From positions 20,420,214 to 20,484,213 of the forward strand of contig NC_044006.1 in NCBI RefSeq assembly GCF_900496995.4: DNA of 64,000 bases. The letters run 5' to 3'. The DNA comes from Aquila chrysaetos chrysaetos (lineage: Eukaryota; Chordata; Aves; Accipitriformes; Accipitridae). Within the stretch, counting starts at the first letter, position 1. The number at the start of each line of letters is the position of its first letter. Made by a program: the position numbers and the translations under genes. This document shows, piece by piece, positions 59,842-64,000 of this stretch. The notes under the pieces were generated by a model. That model saw nothing but the letters and a program-made list of their open reading frames with translations. It ran no database searches and was not told the DNA's origin.

Positions 59842-62647
59842 GTGAGTTGTCTTTTCGGTACCCTTGGACTTTATTAATTTATTCACTCACTTCAGGAGTG
59901 GTTAATAAGTTGCTCTCTTCTATCCCAAATTACATGCTTTTTGTATCTATTTAAATTAAAGCAGCTTCTTACTTTTAAGCTTTCATGAACATAGTATCTA
60001 CTCAACTGCATTGACTTTTAGTCATTAGGATACATTGTTTATTATCTTCTTATCATGAAACCTTTTGATGTTCCTGTAGTCTATGAACCACGCTGAAGAA
60101 ACCATTGAAAATCTGGCAGCAAGTAAACAAAAATGTTACTGTATGTCTTAAAATTCACACTTCTTGTCAAATTCAAACAGGATTCCAGAGTTTGCCTTCT
60201 GAGTAACTCAAAAGTCAGTGATATTTCACTGACGTGCTAGTCTCTGGAAAGACTTCCAATGGCCAATACCTTTCTTTCACTGTAATGGATTTTCTTTGAG
60301 ACGAACTTAGTATGCTATACATTGTCTATGGCAGGGTGCATTTAAATGACATAAACTCCCACAGTTGCCACCTTTTAACACCAGCATTTGTTATTTGGAA
60401 AACGAGGCAGTTCTGAAATTTCCAGAAAGTAATAGGATAGCTGATTTGTTATTATTTCGTAAGTAGCATCCAAGTTTTGAGCAGGGTTTTAAGCTGTATC
60501 TAAAGTATGCATTTAGGAAAGGACACACAGGGAAAATGGGAGGAATCCATTTTTTAGACAAGAAAAATCTTGAGTAAATGTTTTTTGTCAGCCTTCTTTT
60601 ACAAGATAAATAACCTTGGTTATTGATCTGACATTATGAAGTTTCAGAAGCTGACTGTTCAAGTAGTTCATTGATATAGTGAAAAATACACTTTACGATT
60701 TAATTTGAGAAAGCAGACTTTGCTTGCTTGAATGGTGTAATTTTGGACTAGACTTCTGTTGTCTCTCTAGGTGGAAGGACTATTGTATCTAGTGCGTAAA
60801 GTTAGCTTGTCTCAGAAAAGCAGCATAGTGTTCTGATGCATTTCTTGTTTTAGGCCAGTTTCTCAATAGCACCTTCAACTAAGAGGAGCAGAGTCTGGGT
60901 TTGTATCTCTTGTCAAGGATTCAGAGTACAGGTTATTAAACTAGTGCTCTCAGAATGTTTAAGACTTTGTATAGAAAATGCTACCAACTCATGATGTTTT
61001 ATTTTGAGTGCTGTAGCATTAAGGGACCTCAAGATCCTATGAGTTTTCATTGTGAAAGCTTTGTTTTAAGAAGAACATATTATGAACTGGAGTCCTGTAC
61101 TGCCAAATGTCAGCGAGAATGAAAAACAGGTTTTTGTCTTTATAAGTCATAATATTAGAAGCCCTCATTTGCTATCTGGGATCTGACGCCTGGTTAGGGT
61201 TTTTTTGTTCTGTTTTTTAAATTAAGTTTAGTTCATTGGGAAGTCAAATAGCACTGCATTAGGACTGTCCGTCACTGGGACAGTGGGACTTCAGAATTGT
61301 TGACAGACTTCTGTAAGTATTGTTTTCTCTTTGTCACCATTATCCAGTGTGCTTAGGCGTAATTTATTTTTAAACACTTCAGGGAGTAGCTCCATGGCAG
61401 TTTGAGCAAACGCTAAATCAAGGCTGTCGTGGTTCTCTATTCATCCTTATGTTAACATGGTGCTCATGCAGCCACGCAGTGAACAGCTTGGAGGGGGGGA
61501 CATTGATCTTCCTTATTTATGCTGGAAACAGATGATCACACCTGATGCAGTAGAGCAATGAAGGGGAAGCTATGTTTAGAAAGTTATTTGTCAGGTAGCC
61601 AAAGAGGGGAGGGAGAGGAGAAGAAATAGAAGAAATTTGGAGTTGGAGTGAATAGTCTCAGGAAAACACTGTCCAGCAGTATGGTTGGGAAAAGTGGAAG
61701 AGTCTAGGCTACATTGCTTTGAGAAGGTGAGCGTATGTTGTTGGTGTGCTTTGGTACCTCCTTTCTTTAAAACGATGACAGTAGTCAACCTCAATATTAA
61801 GCCTTCTGTTGGTGTTGTTTTCCAGTGCTTTACATAACTATTTCATGCAGTGCTTAGTTAATTGAGTTTAATATAAAAAACAGTAGGATATGGACACTAA
61901 GGTTTTTTGCTGCTGACTAAGGTATATACTCCTTTCACTTTTTCTGACCCAATACATGCTAAATTATTTTCTTACTAACCCAGATTGGACAGGAAAGTAA
62001 CAAATCTTTCCACTGGAAAGAAACACAGTGACTAAGGAAGATGTAATTTTGAATCCTCTCGAGCAAATGAAAGAAGTAAATTTGGATATTAGTTATTTGT
62101 GGGAGAATGGTCTAATAGTTGCAGCTTATGTGTTTTTTGCCATGGCTTCTTTTGCTCAGCTCTTTTAAATAGCATGTGTGCTGATAAGAAAAAGATTTGG
62201 AGTATTAATTCAGTTACTGTTTTGTTTCCTATACGCTAACATGTGACTAACTAGAGCTAGTTTCTGGGTGGTTTTTTGATCAGCTGTTTTGATCCTCCTT
62301 ATGAGACATAAAATGCTCTGTGAATTTGTGTAACAGACCTTACATTTAATCATTTCTTCTTTCTTCAACAACTTGTTCACTTTTATTTTGGGACAGTCTG
62401 AAATGTAGCTTGCATAGGCCAGGTGATAATCCTAAATTTCCACTTTGAAATTTGTATATAATCATGAAAAACAAGCAAGGACACTAATCTTGAAATTGAC
62501 ATTCTTAGCATATATGTCCTCTGTACTTAGTTTAACGATCTTTTTGTGCATCAGTGGGGAACTATTAATTTCACCTTTCAGATTTGTGTGTATTTTGGCT
62601 TCAGTAACTTCTGTTCTAAAGCTGTGTGTGGTGTTGTTTCTTTGTAG
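59842..62647 (+). other. STARD3NL: STARD3NL intron 2
   Basis: The intron is bounded by a GTGAGT donor and a TTTCTTTGTAG acceptor. The interior is AT-rich with no recognised repeat or exon. The reading frame running past the donor meets a stop at 59875. Confidence 0.9.
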
Positions 62648-62725
62648 GTAAAAGGAGGCATTGAGACTACCTTAGAGAAAGAAGTCCTACAATATGACTA
62701 CTCTTCTTCATATTTTGATATATTT
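62648..62725 (+). CDS. STARD3NL: STARD3NL coding exon, residues 76-101
   Basis: This 26-codon exon encodes the segment after the first transmembrane helix, with the signature GGIETTLEKEVLQYDY followed by SSSYFDIF, matching the mammalian protein at the same place. It is a phase 0-0 exon with acceptor TTTCTTTGTAG and donor TTT|GTAAGT. In the MENTAL domain this is the luminal loop leading into the second membrane helix. It is intact, and its spacing and frame agree with the preceding exon. Confidence 0.95.
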
Positions 62726-63998
62726 GTAAGTGTTCTTTAAAAAAAAAAAAGAAAGAAAAAAAGCAGCAAACATATAGTTTTCCCACGTTTCTCCTTCCAC
62801 AGATGTTTCCTAGTTTGAGTCCTGTGAAAGGGTTGATCTTTTCTTGATAATTGAAACTGGAAGGACTTGGGCCAAATTTCACCCTTCTAAGGGTTGCCCA
62901 GTTCTGCTTTGGCAGCAGGCTCATGGAGTCTGTGGATAGAGATGGTCAGGCACATTTAAATTGCATCCTCTACTTTTTGGGGCACGGAAAAGCAGATGAA
63001 AACCTCAGTTGAGAATGTGAGACTGATGTAACATAAAGATAATTCATTAAGAGAACAAGACCAATAGGCCTTCAGCTGTAAAATCATTTTGTTTAAACAG
63101 ACGTTTTTGTCCTTCCACAGAAATAAGTGAGTTGCAGTGAGGAGAGACTTGTTCCAAGGTTGGCCTGTATAGGTCAGGTTTTTTCAGATGTCTGTGTTTC
63201 AACTCAAAACAGGGTTTTTTAACATTGTATTAAAAACAGATGACATGAAGTATGATTCTCCTTTACTATGTATAAGCACCTTAGGCACATGGGAGGCGCT
63301 CTACTGCATTAGGAAATTTCTCTGTGTTTCAGCAACGCTGTAGCTCTGTAGTTGCAATGCATTTTGCACTGCATGGACAAAGTTACTGATCTCAAGTAAA
63401 AGCTGTTTCTTTACAGTTCTTCTAAAGAGCCCCGTGTTTTTGCAAGATCATTAATTCTACCAGATCTTGTTTCCCTGGCCGAGATGAGTTGGTTTGGTAT
63501 CAGTCATTTTATATTGATGACTATATCCAGAATCTCTCATTCAAACTGATGTAAAAACCCATCCTTGCTTCTGCATTGGACCATTTGCTGTGTCAAATGG
63601 AATGAGGTACTGGTACTAGATAGAAAAATGTCATAAGCTAGCAAACTATGCTACTTTTCCCTTTCTTTCTCATTATTTTGCTGGCACATTCTCCATGATA
63701 CACGTTACTGCAGAAAGCAAAAAAAGTTATCTGTCAGTGTTGATGCTCTGGAAATTATTTTGCCTTGTAGTTGAACCAAGGGTTAAAAACAAGTAATGCA
63801 AAATAATAGACTTTTATTCCTTGGGAAGGGTCTAGGTCGTTGAATTCTGCAAAATGATTTGTGGGCTTATACAGGATTTCTTGTGTTTTTGCTACACATC
63901 ACTGAAACATATATATTTGCATAAGATTAAATGGGTTCATTATACCTCTGGCCATGTCTGTCCTTGATTTCTCTTCATTTTAAGCATTTGTTTCACAG
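62726..63998 (+). other. STARD3NL: STARD3NL intron 3
   Basis: The intron runs from the GTAAGT donor at 62726 to the acceptor AGCATTTGTTTCACAG ending at 63998. It contains an A-rich low-complexity stretch at about 62740-62763. No other feature was recognised. Confidence 0.8.
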
Positions 63999-64000
63999 CT
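63999..64000 (+). CDS. STARD3NL: First two bases of next STARD3NL exon (partial)
   Basis: The bases CT follow a good acceptor at the last positions of the window. The family's next residue after the SYFDIF block is leucine, whose CTN codons start with CT, and the incoming phase is 0. The exon continues outside the window. Confidence 0.6.

Larger units (their letters stand above)
43000..64000 (+). other. STARD3NL: STARD3NL gene, 5' part (exon 1 through intron 3)
   Basis: The gene model is a non-coding exon 1 in the CpG island with a donor after 43103, then a 16.4-kb intron. Exon 2 is 59545-59841 and carries the start codon; exon 3 is 62648-62725; an acceptor at 63997-63998 begins exon 4 at the window edge. 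Junction evidence is seen directly for exons 2 and 3, with TTTAG/GTGAGT and TTGTAG/GTAAGT at their ends, and the frame is kept in phase 0 across both introns. The exon 1 to exon 2 link is inferred from order and from the known 5' non-coding exon of the family. Further 5' UTR exons inside intron 1 cannot be excluded. The remaining MENTAL-domain exons lie beyond 64000. Confidence 0.85.

Noticed and set aside
61264..61284. Hairpin with a 7-bp stem in intron 2
   Set aside because: The stem is too short and isolated to be a microRNA precursor or regulatory hairpin.
1..64000. CRISPR array, prokaryotic operon, phage or plasmid content
   Set aside because: Spliced exons, CpG islands and CR1 LINEs show vertebrate nuclear DNA. 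No regularly spaced short repeats or bacterial genes were seen.

Overview
The window is vertebrate nuclear DNA, almost certainly avian. It is AT-rich and gene-poor, with spliced coding exons and sharply bounded CpG islands. Its recognisable interspersed repeats are mainly CR1 LINEs of several ages, including one with the CR1 3' end typical of birds (CTGAACTATTCTATTC). I found no bacterial-type operons, CRISPR arrays or tRNA/rRNA genes.

One protein-coding gene is well supported: the 5' part of STARD3NL (MENTHO, a late-endosomal MENTAL-domain protein), on the + strand. Its CpG-island promoter lies at about 42.78-43.62 kb, with a probable non-coding first exon ending at a strong donor after 43103. 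The first coding exon is 59545-59841 (ATG at 59617) and the second is 62648-62725. A further splice acceptor sits at 63997-63998, so the window ends two bases into the next exon. About 101 residues are encoded here: the N-terminus, the first transmembrane helix and the start of the next luminal stretch.

Positions 1-42.7 kb look intergenic. They hold a CR1 3' fragment (251-515), an old, nearly continuous minus-strand CR1 (about 9.12-10.2 kb), smaller CR1 remnants near 11.1 and 12.0 kb, a direct duplication of about 115 bp (32.4 and 34.3 kb), an orphan CpG-island-like segment (35.17-35.56 kb) and one weak exon-like ORF (38978-39135). In mammals the gene upstream of STARD3NL is EPDR1, but I see no EPDR1 exon here.

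Intron 1 (about 43.1-59.5 kb) holds long T tracts, two CR1 copies and an unusual GC-rich block. The larger CR1, at 52.95-54.14 kb, has a mutated reverse-transcriptase catalytic motif, an in-frame stop and frameshifts. The GC-rich block (about 54.15-57.07 kb) carries a tandem array with a period of roughly 162-175 bp and a minus-strand TATA-like site. That block and the orphan CpG island are the least explained parts. I saw no convincing new biological system.
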